The notes under the pieces were generated by a model, which saw nothing but the letters and a program-made list of their open reading frames with translations, was not told the origin of the DNA and made no database searches. This document shows, in pieces, positions 10,128-20,599 of a stretch of DNA of 64,000 nt. How positions within the stretch are numbered: the stretch's first letter is position 1; the number at the start of each line of letters is the position of its first letter. Source of the DNA: Cristatella mucedo. Its lineage: Eukaryota > Bryozoa > Phylactolaemata > Cristatellidae. The DNA is taken from positions 19,371,501-19,435,500 of the forward strand of contig WPIO01000001.1 in assembly GCA_009760855.2 (NCBI GenBank), given 5' to 3'. A program made the position numbers and the translations under genes.

Positions 10128-11155
10128 CTACCAATACACCAGTTAACGTACTCCATCATGAGGTATCTAGTCAACTACGCTTGCTCTGAAGAATGAAATC
10201 AGACTAACTTATGGAATAAGGGGACAAATGTTACGGCTCTGATCAATTAAGTTTGCCACTTATAATAGTAAACACGCTTAGAAATCTGCTCAAAATACAG
10301 GAGGGGATAACTCAAGTCGGTGTATCTCCACGTGAGTGCTCTCCCAGTGTTAAAAGTATTGGCGAAATGGTCTAGGTATATAAGGTGTGAGAAACTTGAC
10401 TGGCCAGTGCCTAGCTGGTCGCGTTTGTGGTGACGACTATAGTACTTCACCAGTAAATCGTATGGTCGGCAGGTTTATCCCCGTAGGATGTTCTCGTTTT
10501 CCTGAACGATCTAGTAACAAATAGCGACAAAACTGAAATGAGAAAATGAGCGTCTACGTGGTAGGTTTAGTGTTTAAAGTGCGCGATAATCTACTGCTTG
10601 GTCTGAGGCAGACGGTCCTCGCGGCCAGCCCCGTCTCGATTTACGCGGCTTGATGCTGCATCCATATATTTGCTTGCTTGTATTGGCTAACTAAAATCTC
10701 CCAGTGCGGACAAGTATGCAGGGAGGAAGCTTATGTGAAGAGAGCAGGCAATTATTCCGTCTAGTGACATTTAGTTGTGCCTGCGCCTAGGTTCTTGTTT
10801 GACCATCAGCGCCATCGTCACTAAAATAGGAAGGCAATAGATACACTGAGCTTACATCGACCGACATTCGTGCCTACAGAAGTGGGTCTAGTGGATTGGC
10901 CATCGAAGGCTGTGGAGGATGTGCTCATTTCTTCTTCGGCTGTGCAGTAAAAAGGCCACGAAGATTGCTTATGAACAGTGCTGTAATGTGATGCCTCGAA
11001 AGATTGAATGGGCTGTTGAAATCTCGCCGTTTGAAAAAGCTGTGGAGTAAATCGGATTCGGCCTGCATTGCAAGTTAATCACTACCTCTGCTACACGGTT
11101 TGAAGAGTGAGCTTTTCCTCTCCCGGAGTAATTCATTCGAACCTGAGCGGTTCAT
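10128..11155. other. Intergenic or promoter-like stretch, no gene recognised
   Basis: It separates minus-strand and plus-strand candidate exons. A short CpG-rich patch (about 10590-10650) stands out against AT-rich surroundings. This could be a shared promoter region, but no core promoter element is clear. Confidence 0.3.
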
Positions 11156-11288
11156 TTGATGATGGCACGGACTCGAAGTGCAACAGAGGCAGATCAAAAA
11201 AGACAACGTCAAGATGGCCTGGGCCGTAAAAAATGTCTTCATGTCCTCATTCACTTCCTCATTCACCTGAGGTGGAGCCTGTCAGACG
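11156..11288 (+). CDS. Candidate first exon, basic N-terminus
   Basis: It opens with two in-frame ATGs (the second at 11159) and encodes a basic start (MARTRSATEADQKRQRQDGL). It then runs open to a strong donor-like site (cagacg|gtaaga) at 11288. There is no downstream partner exon that I can assign. An open frame of 44 codons can arise by chance, so this rests mainly on the donor and the biased composition. Confidence 0.25.
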
Positions 11289-11863
11289 GTAAGACTCGTC
11301 ATGCTTCCATCCTTTATTATTTACTTTTCGGAGATACTCGTGAGTCTGTGTGTCGTTGTTAGTAGATCCGGAAAGTAAGAGATCGCACAGTGTAGAGTTT
11401 TCTTGAGACCATGCTTAGTCGGTCCGATTAGATTTAGGCACTGTTAAGTCAATTGCAAATATTGCTGAAGCGAGTAGAGGGGCAGCTTATTTGTGTACAT
11501 ATTCATTCCTAAGCCGATCGGGTTTTATGGTGTGCACAGCACCAGCTCGGCATTCGTAGGGGAAGGAGAGTGAACAGCATTAGTTAATAAGTCGTCGCTG
11601 CCTAACTATCATAAACCTAAGGCATAATTTCATCGCCTAATGGCGACCTTTTAATAGAAAACGCAAAAGGGTCTGAGACCTGACTGATACAGTGACACTC
11701 AACGAGGGATCATCTGAGCTGACAGCATCAGTCTACTAGAGCAAGCAAGCAAGCCTATGGTTCGCTGGAGTCCTTGAGATGAGGAGTGAAGTGCCGTTGG
11801 AGTGCAACCCGAGCTTTTTGGCAGTGCCGGGGACTGTTTTAGTGCCGTTCAGGCACTGCATGA
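11289..11863. other. No gene recognised
   Basis: No mobile element or exon is recognised. It ends in ATGTA-type repeats that form the tail of the next LINE. Confidence 0.4.
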
Positions 11864-12205
11864 GTAATGTAATGTAATGTATCTCAGTCTGTAATACCAC
11901 AAAGCCAAAAAGACTATGTGGATGTTATGCATGGGAGTTTTATATATCGCACTTCCAGCCTAAGCGGCTTTCGGTACGCATTCGGTGGCCAACAGACTTG
12001 ATCTCATGCAACAAAGAGAGGGTAGGAAGCATAGCAGAGTCAGGTGAACAGTTGAGGTAGTGAGTAGCACGGAAGTAGTAGCTCAGAACCGCTGAAAAGG
12101 ATGAGCCATAGTCGGCAGCAGGAGGGTAGTTGTCGTTGTGTAAGAATTGTGGAAGCAAGTTCCACAGTCTAGGACCTGCAGAGCTAAAGCTGAGTAAATC
12201 GTAGC
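11864..12205 (-). mobile_element. LINE family B 3' end
   Basis: In plus orientation it begins with the antisense tail (tgtaatgtaatgtatctcag), then carries the antisense 3' UTR and ORF C-terminus. On the minus strand it encodes SSAGPRLWNLLPQFLHND and GSSFSAVLSYYF. It is 5' truncated. The open frame continues to 12407, but the part beyond about 12205 no longer matches the family. Confidence 0.85.
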
Positions 12206-12599
12206 CCAAAAGGCAAGCATCTCGTGATTGTCCGGCTTGATAGCTAAAGGAGCTGGTCAAGTAGCCACTCGAGTCTGATCGATCTTTTGACTGGTTCTCA
12301 TGCCATCTGACCTCAGTGTGCAGTGTGTCCTGTATGCAGGCAATAGTGCAACTAGCAGCTTCATTTCTTCGACTTGTGTCTATTGAAGGCCTTGGTCGTC
12401 CCACCATTTCTTCCTCCGATGCAATAACGGACTGCTGAAGTAGAACATCTTGGCTCGACTAGCTAAGACAAATGCCACCGTCCTGCATCAGCCGGGAGCA
12501 TCCTTGTGACAACTTCGCCTGGCAAGAATGGGCGAATTGGCAGTTGGACTGGGTGCCTGCTTTCCTGGTCAGCTGCCTTTCACACCTGTATGATTCTTC

Positions 12600-12905
12600 T
12601 AATGATACTACTACTAATAATACTAGTAAGACATGTATGTAGTGCCCTAAGAGAATTAAATTTCTTTCTTGTCATTTTGCCAACACTTTAAAGGCCGAAC
12701 ATCAATTGATTAGTGATAATATCCAAGTGTCAGCATGCTTGGTGATAGCATGCACAATGTCAACATGCATGAGCATATAAAGGAAATTCACTCGGACCCT
12801 GCAAATGCTGTAAAAAAACACTTGTGTTTTTAGGTTGTTTAATAAATAGCATCAAGTCGAGAAGGTTTCGTAAGGTCAGTCGGGATTGAGTTCCAGGCTT
12901 CCAGC
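12600..12905 (-). mobile_element. L2 LINE 3' end, diverged
   Basis: It is antisense to the L2 tail, 3' UTR and last codons (gtgccctaagagaattaaat, then gggattgagttccaggct). The family A order is kept, with many substitutions. Confidence 0.75.
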
Positions 12906-13019
12906 TGCATTTATACTATTAATGTTCCTCCTTACCAACCCTAAATTTTCTTCCAGTGAGGGCGCTATCACTGCAACAAACACTGATGGCTGACATTGTC
13001 ATGCCAAAAACCCCATGCT

Positions 13020-13111
13020 TTAATGTAGGAAGCTGGACAAGACCGAGCGTTTTTCCGGGGAAGCTGCCGGGCCGAAGAAATTTAGTTTGCTGTTGCAGCC
13101 ATCATGGTAGA
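13020..13111 (-). CDS. Candidate terminal exon, unknown gene
   Basis: An excellent minus-strand acceptor tract (tttgttctctccccattgtag) is followed by two bases and 29 open codons, beginning YHDGCNSKLNFFGPAASPEK, to a TAA. It could be the last exon of a minus-strand gene whose other exons lie to the right, but none was found before the LINE at 13.4 kb. The plus strand is also open here, so coding status is uncertain. Confidence 0.25.
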
Positions 13112-13381
13112 CTACAATGGGGAGAGAACAAAGAAAAGGAAGGTATGAGATATAAAGTCTTTTTGGGAAAGTATAAAGCATTAAGTTTTGTCTAGCATTA
13201 CTGGCGAGTTGTCGCCCAGCATATACAGATGCATGGCATCATCTGTGTACAAGTGAAAATAGCCGTGGCTACAATACATGATCATCCCACGGGACTTGAC
13301 CTGAACGAATATATATAGCTCGAGCATGCAAACTTCAGCTTTTCTCTTTCTTTTTAGTCAGGGGCTTATGTGATACAGGTA

Positions 13382-14692
13382 TCATCATTATTCGGCTCAC
13401 TTGTATCTCCGTCTGTAACTCCACAAAGTCACAAAGACCATGTGGGTGTTTTGTATGGCCAACTCACAGCCTAAGCGGCTTTCGGTACGCATTCGGTAGC
13501 CAACAGACTTCGTCTCATGCAACAAAAGGAAAGTAGGAAGCATAGCAGAGTAAGGAGAGCAGTTGAGGTAGTGAGTAGCATGAAAGTAGCAGCTCAGGAC
13601 CGCTGAAAAGGATGAGCCATAGTCGGCAGTAGGAGAGTAGTTGTCGTTGCATAAGAATTGTGGAAACAAGTTCCACAGTCGAGAACCTGCAGAGCTAAAG
13701 CTTCTGTTGCCAACGGTCTTTAAGGGGAGGAGTGGGACAGCTAATATATTGTCCACACAGGACCTGAGGGCGCGAACAAGCTGAAACTGATGCAGCAGTT
13801 CAGCTAGGTATGGAGGAGCCAAGCCGCTGCGGGCCTTGTGGGTCAGTGTAGGAACCTTGCTCTGAATCCGTTGGTCAACCAGCATCCACCTGAGCTCTTT
13901 TAGCAAAGGAGACACGTGCTCAAACTTCTGGGACTTGAAGACTAGCCTTGCAGCCATATTCATTGTCAGCTGCAGTGGCCTAATCACTTTTTTTGGTAGC
14001 CCAGCCAATAGGGAATTGCAATAATGAAGCCGAGACAGAACTAAGGAGCTAGTTAAATTTTTTGCAAGCCACTGTGGAAGACAGCTCCTTATATTGGATA
14101 GGGATCGGACGTGATGGCTAGCTGATGAAACAGTCTTCTGAATGAAGCTTTTAAAATTTAGACAGTTGCCGAAAACGACACATTAATTTCGAGCACGTGG
14201 TGATGGTCGCACAACAGCATCACCTATTAGAAGAGCAATGCCCTTTAATCCAGCCACATGCTTAGGGTGTCCTATGAGCAGTAGTTTGGTTTTATCGTCA
14301 TTTAATTTCGAGAAGTTTTCTGAAATCCTGGATCGAATATCGGCCAGGCAAGCATTCAATTTTTCAGTGGCTGCAGCATATTCCAATGGTTTGAATGACA
14401 AATACAACTGAGTATCGTCAGCATAGAAGTGATATCCTATTCCATGGGCCTTAATCACTTTTCCCAGAGGTTGAGTATAAATAAAGAACAGCAAGGGACC
14501 GAGTACAGACCCTAGAAGGACTCCACAGGTGACCCTTCTCGTGTGTGAGACCTGACCCCCATACGACACGGGTTGAATACGACCAGACAAGTACGATTTA
14601 AACCAAGCCAATGCTTTGTCCGCCAGACCAATCGTTGTTCTCAATCGTTCAAGCTGAACATCTAAATCGATGGTGTCGAAGGCAGCAGACAT
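13382..14692 (-). mobile_element. LINE family B, RT to 3' end
   Basis: On the minus strand it carries an RT palm (AAFDTIDLDVQLERL at the truncated start, then GVLLGSVLGPLLFF and YHFYADDTQLYLSF), thumb, C-terminus (MAARLVFKSQKFEHV, SAGSRLWNLFPQFL) and 3' UTR. The frame is broken between 14008 and 14183. It is 5' truncated in the early RT and gives way to an S1 SINE. Confidence 0.9.
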
Positions 14693-14699
14693 ACCTAGC

Positions 14700-14815
14700 A
14701 GAGCTCACCCCGACCAAGGTCTGACCGATGTCGTAGGCTCAGCCCGTGGCATATGTGAAGCGCCTAAATAGAGATTTAAGTTCTCTTAGGGTGGTATACA
14801 AATCAATTATATATA
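14700..14815 (+). mobile_element. tRNA-derived SINE, family S1
   Basis: It is a second S1 copy, abutting the truncated 5' end of the family B LINE. It has the head segment 'accccgaccaaggtctgacc', a weakened B-box-like region and the L2-like tail 'gtgaagcgcctaaatagaga'. Confidence 0.7.
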
Positions 14816-14999
14816 GAAGCAGCTTCTACTTCTTGACAGGCAGCTGATTTGGCTCCACCCGTCAAGACCAAGTGATGCGGTAGCTTAAGTAAGGGGGAAA
14901 TCGACATTTAAGATAAGTAAGACAAGTAAGAGGGAAGTCGGTGCAGACTCAGCACTAAATTGTGAAGAAGGTTGATAGGGTATGCATAGATTTGCGGAG

Positions 15000-15830
15000 C
15001 ATACAAACTGCAGACATGGCCTCCTTGGGTTCTTTGGTTGGTTCGAGGCACAGCTAGATTATTTAAGTCAGAAGAGCAGGTGGTACGATGCCTAGCCTAT
15101 TAGAAAGTAGTTAGACTAGGTAGGCTGGAGCAATAATAATTAACAGATCAAAAAAATAGTGAGAAACACTTGAAGTTGATATGCTGTTTTCTGGGGAGCC
15201 AGTGCAGGTCCGTCAGAAGTAGTGTAATGTGGTAACTGCAACACTCACGACACAGAAGCCTAGCCGAAGACTTTCTTTCACCAGCTGTAAAGACAAGCCT
15301 TATTGCATCGGCATGAAGGCGTTCGAGTAGTGAGTGACAGATGTCGATAAGAAGTGAGAGGATGTCACAAATGCATGTGCTAACTTAGGTGTGTTACGCC
15401 TGTCAAAGCAGGCCCAAATTTTCGCAATGCTATGTTGCTTAACTGTGGAGCTGACATGGTCGTTTATGGAAAAGGCACGTTGGAACAGGACACCCTGAGT
15501 CCGTGCTGATGCTACAGGAGTTATGCTGGTCGAGAGCATTTGGATGAACCGGCTTTCAAATTTGTAAGTAACACTAGATTGTCCCTAGTTATTAAATTGG
15601 TTTGTCCTTCAATTTGAGGCAGTTGGCTGCCATCCAAGTGCAAATGCCAGCAATACATGTAGTGAAGACATTGGGAGAATTTGACATACTGAATGGCAGA
15701 GAGGGAGTCAACCACACTTACAGCTGTGCTTCGTCGGCATTCAACTGAAAGCCAGGATTGTTATTGGCGTTTATATTGGTAAGAGGAAGAGTAACAATAC
15801 TGAAAAGATGTGGACCTGATCCCTACTGTG
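15000..15830 (-). mobile_element. Diverged L2 LINE, RT to C-terminus
   Basis: It is antisense to L2 RT and the following domain (ggctggagcaataataatt, ccagtgcaggtccgtcagaa, aactgtggagctgacatggt). It extends further 5' in the element than most copies here, into the palm region near 15.8 kb, and is heavily eroded. Confidence 0.65.
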
Positions 15831-16440
15831 CCGTGTTCTTGCAGCTATCAGTCTCTCTGTCACTGCTGCTGCTGCCGCCCCTGCTGCTTCTGCTGATGAC
15901 GACATGTGGAGGAGGGGGACAAAGCTAGTGTGAAATCGGCTAAGCCTAGTAACGGAAACAGAAGATTCTTATGATTAGGGCTGAAAATGAAAAGATACAA
16001 GTGCTAGCCTTAGTAGGTTGGTTGTGCCTAACTTCTACTCCATGCTGGTACTCGGTTTGCTTTATGAGCTTTACTTTTACTTTTTATTGTTATGCCTTTG
16101 TCACGGTTCGTCACGCCAGGTGAAGCATGACAAACTCCAACTGATGAAGTCATAGCCGTTTCGTAGTTGTGATGCCATGCAGCATACCCAAATTTTCACC
16201 TTTGGCCCCCGGACTCTTGCAGCCAGTACTGGCTTGACTCTTGCAGCCAGCTGTGTGTGGATACACCAGGAAAGTTGTGCTCCCTACTGCCATTGAAAGC
16301 AGGCTGCTTCGAGTAATTAATATTTGTACTACTACTACTAGAGCAAAAATTAAGCTACGACAGCAGTAGTGACTGAAGAGTGCTCTACACTGAGGTTGCA
16401 GGACAGAGCTAGGTAGTAGTGCATGCATCAATAAATAAAA
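15831..16440. other. No gene recognised; short CTG-rich tract
   Basis: A CTG/CTGCTGC-rich run lies at about 15863-15900. A small local duplication (gactcttgcagccag) occurs twice near 16215 and 16240. No exon is supported. Confidence 0.45.
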
Positions 16441-16454
16441 TAAAATAAATACTT

Positions 16455-16605
16455 CATTTATATAGCTTCATGTGCAGCATATGTAAAGTGCCTAGAAAAA
16501 GATTAAGTTCTGTGAGGGCTATATTCAAACGTATTATTATTATTATTATTACTAAAGCTCCATAAGAGAACTCAATGTTTGGCCAGGCACTTTACATACA
16601 TGCAT
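16455..16605. mobile_element. Two L2 3' tails joined tail-to-tail
   Basis: A plus-strand L2 tail (gtaaagtgcctagaaaaaga) runs into (ATT)n. Out of the same ATT run comes a minus-strand L2 tail (ctccataagagaactcaatg). Both are only the last 60-100 bp of the element. Confidence 0.7.
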
Positions 16606-16960
16606 GCCCCCTGGGCAGTGACAGAGGCCCCCACATAGTCATTTCTCTCATGTGCAGTCATGTCACGACAATAGATGAGCATATTTCGCCAATCTCAGCA
16701 GCTTGTAGTGCCGAATATGCCACTCAAAGCAACTCAGATCGCCTCCTTCAAAGCAGCCCTGTCAGGTATCAACGAGAAGGCATATATAGACTCACACTTT
16801 GCTTAGTGAGTGTCGACAGCACACGCCCCCAACCACCCTCCCAACTACACAATCACTTTGGCTAGTTTTACTGCTGGGCAAAGTCTCTAAGAGACTGCAA
16901 TGATGTAGGTTTGCACTGGTGCAGCTCTCAGCTTAGCCGCGATGGAAGCCCTTGCCTTAG
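16606..16960. other. No gene recognised
   Basis: A plus-strand open frame of about 90 codons overlaps the L2 tail and has no recognisable motif. A run of ten G residues lies at 16961-16970. Confidence 0.35.
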
Positions 16961-16970
16961 AGGGGGGGGG

Positions 16971-17206
16971 GTCGACTAGGGCGCCTAGTACAGACCCAGC
17001 TCCTGACTCACCTAGCTCAGGTTAGAATGGAGCTTTATGCAGGCGATGCGGTTAGGAGATGGAGCGACTAATGTGGTTGTCTTAGCGGGTTCGACTTGGA
17101 CAGCTAGTAGAAGCCCAGCTCCTGGTCTACCTGCTAAAGTTAGAATGAAGCCTGGTGCAGACGTTGCGGTCAGGATGTGCACCGACTAATATGCTGAAGT
17201 AGAAAT
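16971..17206 (+). repeat. Two-copy 118-bp tandem duplication
   Basis: Two diverged copies begin at 16971 and about 17089. They share 'cccagctcct', 'gttagaatg' and 'cgactaat' in the same order. The GC-rich composition differs from the surroundings. Confidence 0.75.
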
Positions 17207-17610
17207 AGCAGCTTCGCGCGAGGTCAGGAGTTGAGAGGAGAGAGAATATAATGTGACGAGTGACAGAGCGTAGGAGACAGCTTGGGTAGTCGAGCAGAGA
17301 CTACGCCCCGAGAGCTCAGGGCTGCAGCTTGGTAGTCGATGCGAGACTACGCTTCAAGAGCACGAGAGGCGAACCTACGGCGACGGACAGCTAAGTGCAA
17401 CTTAGACTGCGCAGTTGTGTTCTGCCGGCTACTCAGTTAGCTGCTCGTATCTTGGGGTGCTGTAGCGACGCGCGCATAGGGTAGTTAGTTATACTCGGAC
17501 TTCGGGAGTTCGCGCAGTTAACTCCGTTGGTCCGGTACGCGCCGCGTAAAGCGCATAACCACTACTAACAGGCCCACAATAAACTATTGCTTTCGGCACC
17601 CAGTTGTGGC
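16971..17610 (+). other. Possible promoter and poly(A) module; LTR-like, unproven
   Basis: After the 118-bp duplication comes a TATA-like stretch (gagaatataatg, about 17240). A GC-rich leader follows, and then an AATAAA at about 17579 followed by 'ctattgctttcggcaccca'. Duplicated upstream elements, TATA and AATAAA within about 600 bp is the layout of a long terminal repeat. No second copy or internal region is present in the window, so a solo LTR is only one reading; an ordinary promoter or chance is another. Confidence 0.25.
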
Positions 17611-17822
17611 CGCCTGTGTTTTAACCGCACTGCAGCACTGCATCACACAGTGCACTGGTAGAGAACCGGGGGACGAGCTTCTACGCGGTTACAGGTTCTC
17701 ATTTGCACAGAAAATCACTGACCGACTTGGCTGCAGGGTAAAGGATAGGACACTGCTCACTGCTGGCACTCTCCGAAACTTTCTGCCTGCAGGAGCAAGG
17801 CAACATCATCTGGCGAGCCCAC
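17611..17822. other. Unassigned sequence before the satellite
   Basis: An open plus-strand frame crosses this stretch and the start of the satellite (CITQCTGREPGDELLRGYRF is part of it). It has no recognisable domain. Confidence 0.25.
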
Positions 17823-18024
17823 GATGCATGGCCCACGATGGCCACGTGGCGCACAAATAACTGCAATACAGCTGCCATTTCGACATAAACGTCGAAAAAC
17901 CAGCGGTTTTGATTTCAAATGATGAAACATTGTGTTCTGGGTTAACCACCACATTTCATGTAATGGCTCTCGGGCATTCCCATGCTTGTGCCTTCAGTGA
18001 CCCGTGCCGGCATGCCCTGTTAAA
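17823..18024 (+). repeat. Tandem satellite, left part (about 170-bp unit)
   Basis: It begins with a degraded unit end, then 'aactgcaatacagctgccat' at 17859, followed by the unit order seen repeatedly right of the MULE. The unit is cut at 18024 by the MULE and resumes at 20719. Confidence 0.8.
18016..18024 (+). repeat. MULE target-site duplication, left (CCTGTTAAA)
   Basis: It is identical to 20710-20718. Nine bases is the usual length for Mutator-like elements. Both copies are the same distance (six bases) from the first AGGAC of the terminal repeats. Confidence 0.85.
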
Positions 18025-18125
18025 GGTACTAGGACCAAATGTCCCCGGATGAAATGTTCCGGACATAATGTCCCTGACTAAATGTCCCCATACAAAAACG
18101 TCCCAGACAAAATGTCCCCACATGT
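18025..18125 (+). repeat. MULE left terminal inverted repeat
   Basis: It contains AGGACCAAATGTCCCC at 18031 and then further near-palindromic GGACA-x-TGTCC-type units at roughly 13-20 bp spacing. It pairs with 20600-20709. Confidence 0.8.
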
Positions 18126-18615
18126 TGCAATAAATTAATAATATTCGTGTTATTTAAATATATAATAATTAATAGGCTTCGATATTTCACCAATAAAATG
18201 TAGCATGTACAGTTTTAATGTTTAATGAAGACTGAAGAGAGATTACTTGTGATCATCAGTATCGACATATACATGTGCAGTTAATCAAAGGCCTCTTTAA
18301 ATGAAGTCATCTTTAGTTAATCAGAGGCCTCTTTAAATGAAGCCATGTGCCATAGTCTTATTAATCAAGCAAACTTAAATGATAAGATATCAAAGTTTAC
18401 AGTTATATTTACTAATGAATGGCTTGTGATTCACTGTAAACGTATAAATATGTGGAAGTTACAGCGAAGGTTATTATACTAAAAACTGTTTGTTATAATA
18501 GGTGATAGATGTGCAGTGTAGAAAATAATTTACAAGACTTCGAGGTGATTTGTATTTATATAACTGTAAATGTAATTCAAATGTTTAATAAAAGACACAA
18601 AAATAATTAAGGAAG

Positions 18616-19059
18616 ATGCTGAAATTCATAACGTCACAGAAGGGAACAAGGAAGCTTGTAGTCGGAGGATTCTTATTCACGAAGCATAGAAATGGTGCAG
18701 ATGAAAAAGAAATTTCGCGTTGGGAGGACCGAAACTGTGGGATGGGAATTCATATTCTGAATAATGCAATTTTTAAGGAAGTTGAAACGCATAGTCATGC
18801 AGTTACCAACGGAAGAGCGTCTGTTGAAGAAGCAAGAAGCGAAATGAAGAGGCAGGCTCGGGAAACAGAAGAACCCTGTAGACGCATTGTACAGCAGGCT
18901 CTGCTGGCTGTACCTGTTGATGACGCCCATCTACCTGCTCGTAAGACCTTATCACGTGATGTCCGAAGACAGCGTTTGAAGACCAGACGTATTGCAGATG
19001 GAGATGATATATGTCGTACGACACAAGACGGTAACTTATTTTTAAGAATCAAAGGTGAC
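18616..19059 (+). CDS. MULE transposase, N-terminal part (FLYWCH-like region)
   Basis: 148 codons are open from an ATG to the L2 insertion. The beginning (FITSQKGTRKLVVGGFLF, then W at about residue 35 and HSH at about residue 60) follows the FLYWCH finger pattern of F...S.kG..kLv..Gf.f, W.C and H.H. The expected Cys after the Trp is not obvious, so the finger may be defective. The following region (about residues 64-148) is the helical segment before the MULE catalytic core. It ends RIKGD, and the same frame resumes after the L2 at 19582 with MLIFAADDDLHFLQQC. Confidence 0.7.
19052..19059 (+). repeat. L2 target-site duplication, left (AAGGTGAC)
   Basis: It is identical to 19574-19581 and flanks the nested L2 exactly. 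Confidence 0.8.
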
Positions 19060-19573
19060 AATAATAATAATAATAATAATAATATTGCACTTGATAAAGC
19101 ACCCTCAGAGAGCTTAATCTCTTTCTAGGCGCTTTACATTTGCTGCAAAGTGATATGCAATAGAATAGTAAGTAAAATCATGCTTGAAAAACAAACAAAA
19201 TGAATAATATGATTAGGGGTGACATGCACAGGGTCAGCATGCAAATGTGGTTAGTGGCAGCATGCACAGTGTCAGCACGCATAAGCACATCAAGGACGAA
19301 TCACAGGGACCCACTAAATGCTGTCCTAAATAGGTGTGTTTTTAAGTTTCTTTTATGTGGTCAGGTCAGGGGATGTTCTGACGCAGGTCGGGAGGGAGTC
19401 CCAGGCTTTGGGAGCATACGAGCTAAATGCACGGTCTCCAAAGGATTTAAGGTTTGTACGAGGTATTTCCAGACTGTTGGATTCCGAAAAGCGAGTGGTA
19501 CGATGCCTGATGGGGTAGTATATCTGAAAGATAGGCTGGAGCCATAGAATGAAGAGACCTACAAGTGAGCGAC
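19060..19573 (-). mobile_element. L2 LINE (family A) nested in the MULE
   Basis: It is a 5'-truncated L2 copy on the minus strand with (AAT)n, the terminal hairpin, 3' UTR and the last part of the ORF. It is close to the copies at 39.4-39.9 and 58.0-58.6 kb by eye. The 8-bp duplication AAGGTGAC on both sides shows target-primed insertion into the transposase gene. Confidence 0.92.
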
Positions 19574-19581
19574 AAGGTGAC

Positions 19582-20480
19582 GACATGCTCATCTTTGCTG
19601 CGGATGACGATCTACATTTTCTGCAACAGTGTCAACATTGGTTCGAACATTTCGTGTCACACCTGAAGGCTTTGATCAGCTTCACACATCACATGGATTC
19701 CACAACAACTCCATATTCCCATGTGCATATGCTCTACTGCCGGGTCGTTCTCGAGCAGTATATGCTAGATTTTTTAATCACATAACGACGCTGTCGAACG
19801 TTGGACAACCTTTATCCATTGTTACGGACTGGGAGCTGGCTGCTATCAACGCCTTCAAAGACAAGTTTCTGAATGCAAAAATGGTAGGTTGTATGTTTCA
19901 TTTCGGGCAATGCATATGGAGGCAAGTGCAACAGCATGGACTAGCAGCCACTTACAATAATGATCCTGAATTTGCTACTAAGGTAAAGCGTCTAATGGCT
20001 CTTGCATTTGTTCCTACTGCGGATGTCATTGCAGCTTTAGAGGAGCTTACAGATGATGATGATTATTGTAATATGGATGTCATTCTGGACTACTTTGAGG
20101 ACAATTATATCGGGAGACAGAGGCGAAACAGAAGAGCTCCACCAAGGCTTGAAATTACGCTGTGGAACCAATACGACCGCGTCCTTAATAAACTACCTCG
20201 TAGCAATAATGCAGTCGAAGGATGGCATAACAGCTTCAACAACTCAGTTGGAATTGCACATCCAACTGCGATTGCCTTATCAAAGAAAATCAAGATGTAA
20301 CAACACTGCACGGCACTGTTTCGCAGACAACTGGAACTTGGACAACCACAGAGAAAAAAACGCAAGACATACAAGCAAGTAGATGAAGCCTTGTTCACCG
20401 TGGTTTCTGATGACTACAACCGTGTCAGAATGCAGTATATTACTGACATTTCTAGAATCCTTAGAATTGATGTTGTATGA
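19582..20480 (+). pseudogene. MULE transposase, catalytic part, broken
   Basis: After the L2, the frame continues MLIFAADDDLHFLQQC to about 19640. There the frame shifts and the sequence resumes as RTFRVTPEGFDQLHTSHGF. In MULEs this junction reads WF.DGTF.vtP, so the first catalytic Asp is gone (the gap fits loss of about seven bases). The second acid is visible in TDWELAAINAF (Asp at about 19827), followed by GCMFHFGQ. The third is in NNAVEGWHNSFNNS (Glu at about 20217). An in-frame TAA lies at 20298-20300. The frame then stays open to a natural-looking stop at 20478-20480. The gene is broken but recent enough to read. Confidence 0.85.
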
Positions 20481-20599
20481 GAAGAGACTGTCTCCAAATA
20501 ACTGGATATAACTTCATACTCTTTTATATTTATTTCCCTCTTGCTTTTAATAAAATCTGTTCAAAATAACAATAATATTACTAATCATGTATCACATGT

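Noticed and set aside
10600-10660. Minus-strand first exon starting MDAASSRVNRDG in the CpG patch
   Set aside because: There is no GT donor before the in-frame stop, and nothing downstream matches in phase.
19061-19128. Poly-Asn C-terminus of the MULE N-terminal frame
   Set aside because: It is the (AAT)n tail of the inserted L2, outside the transposase gene.
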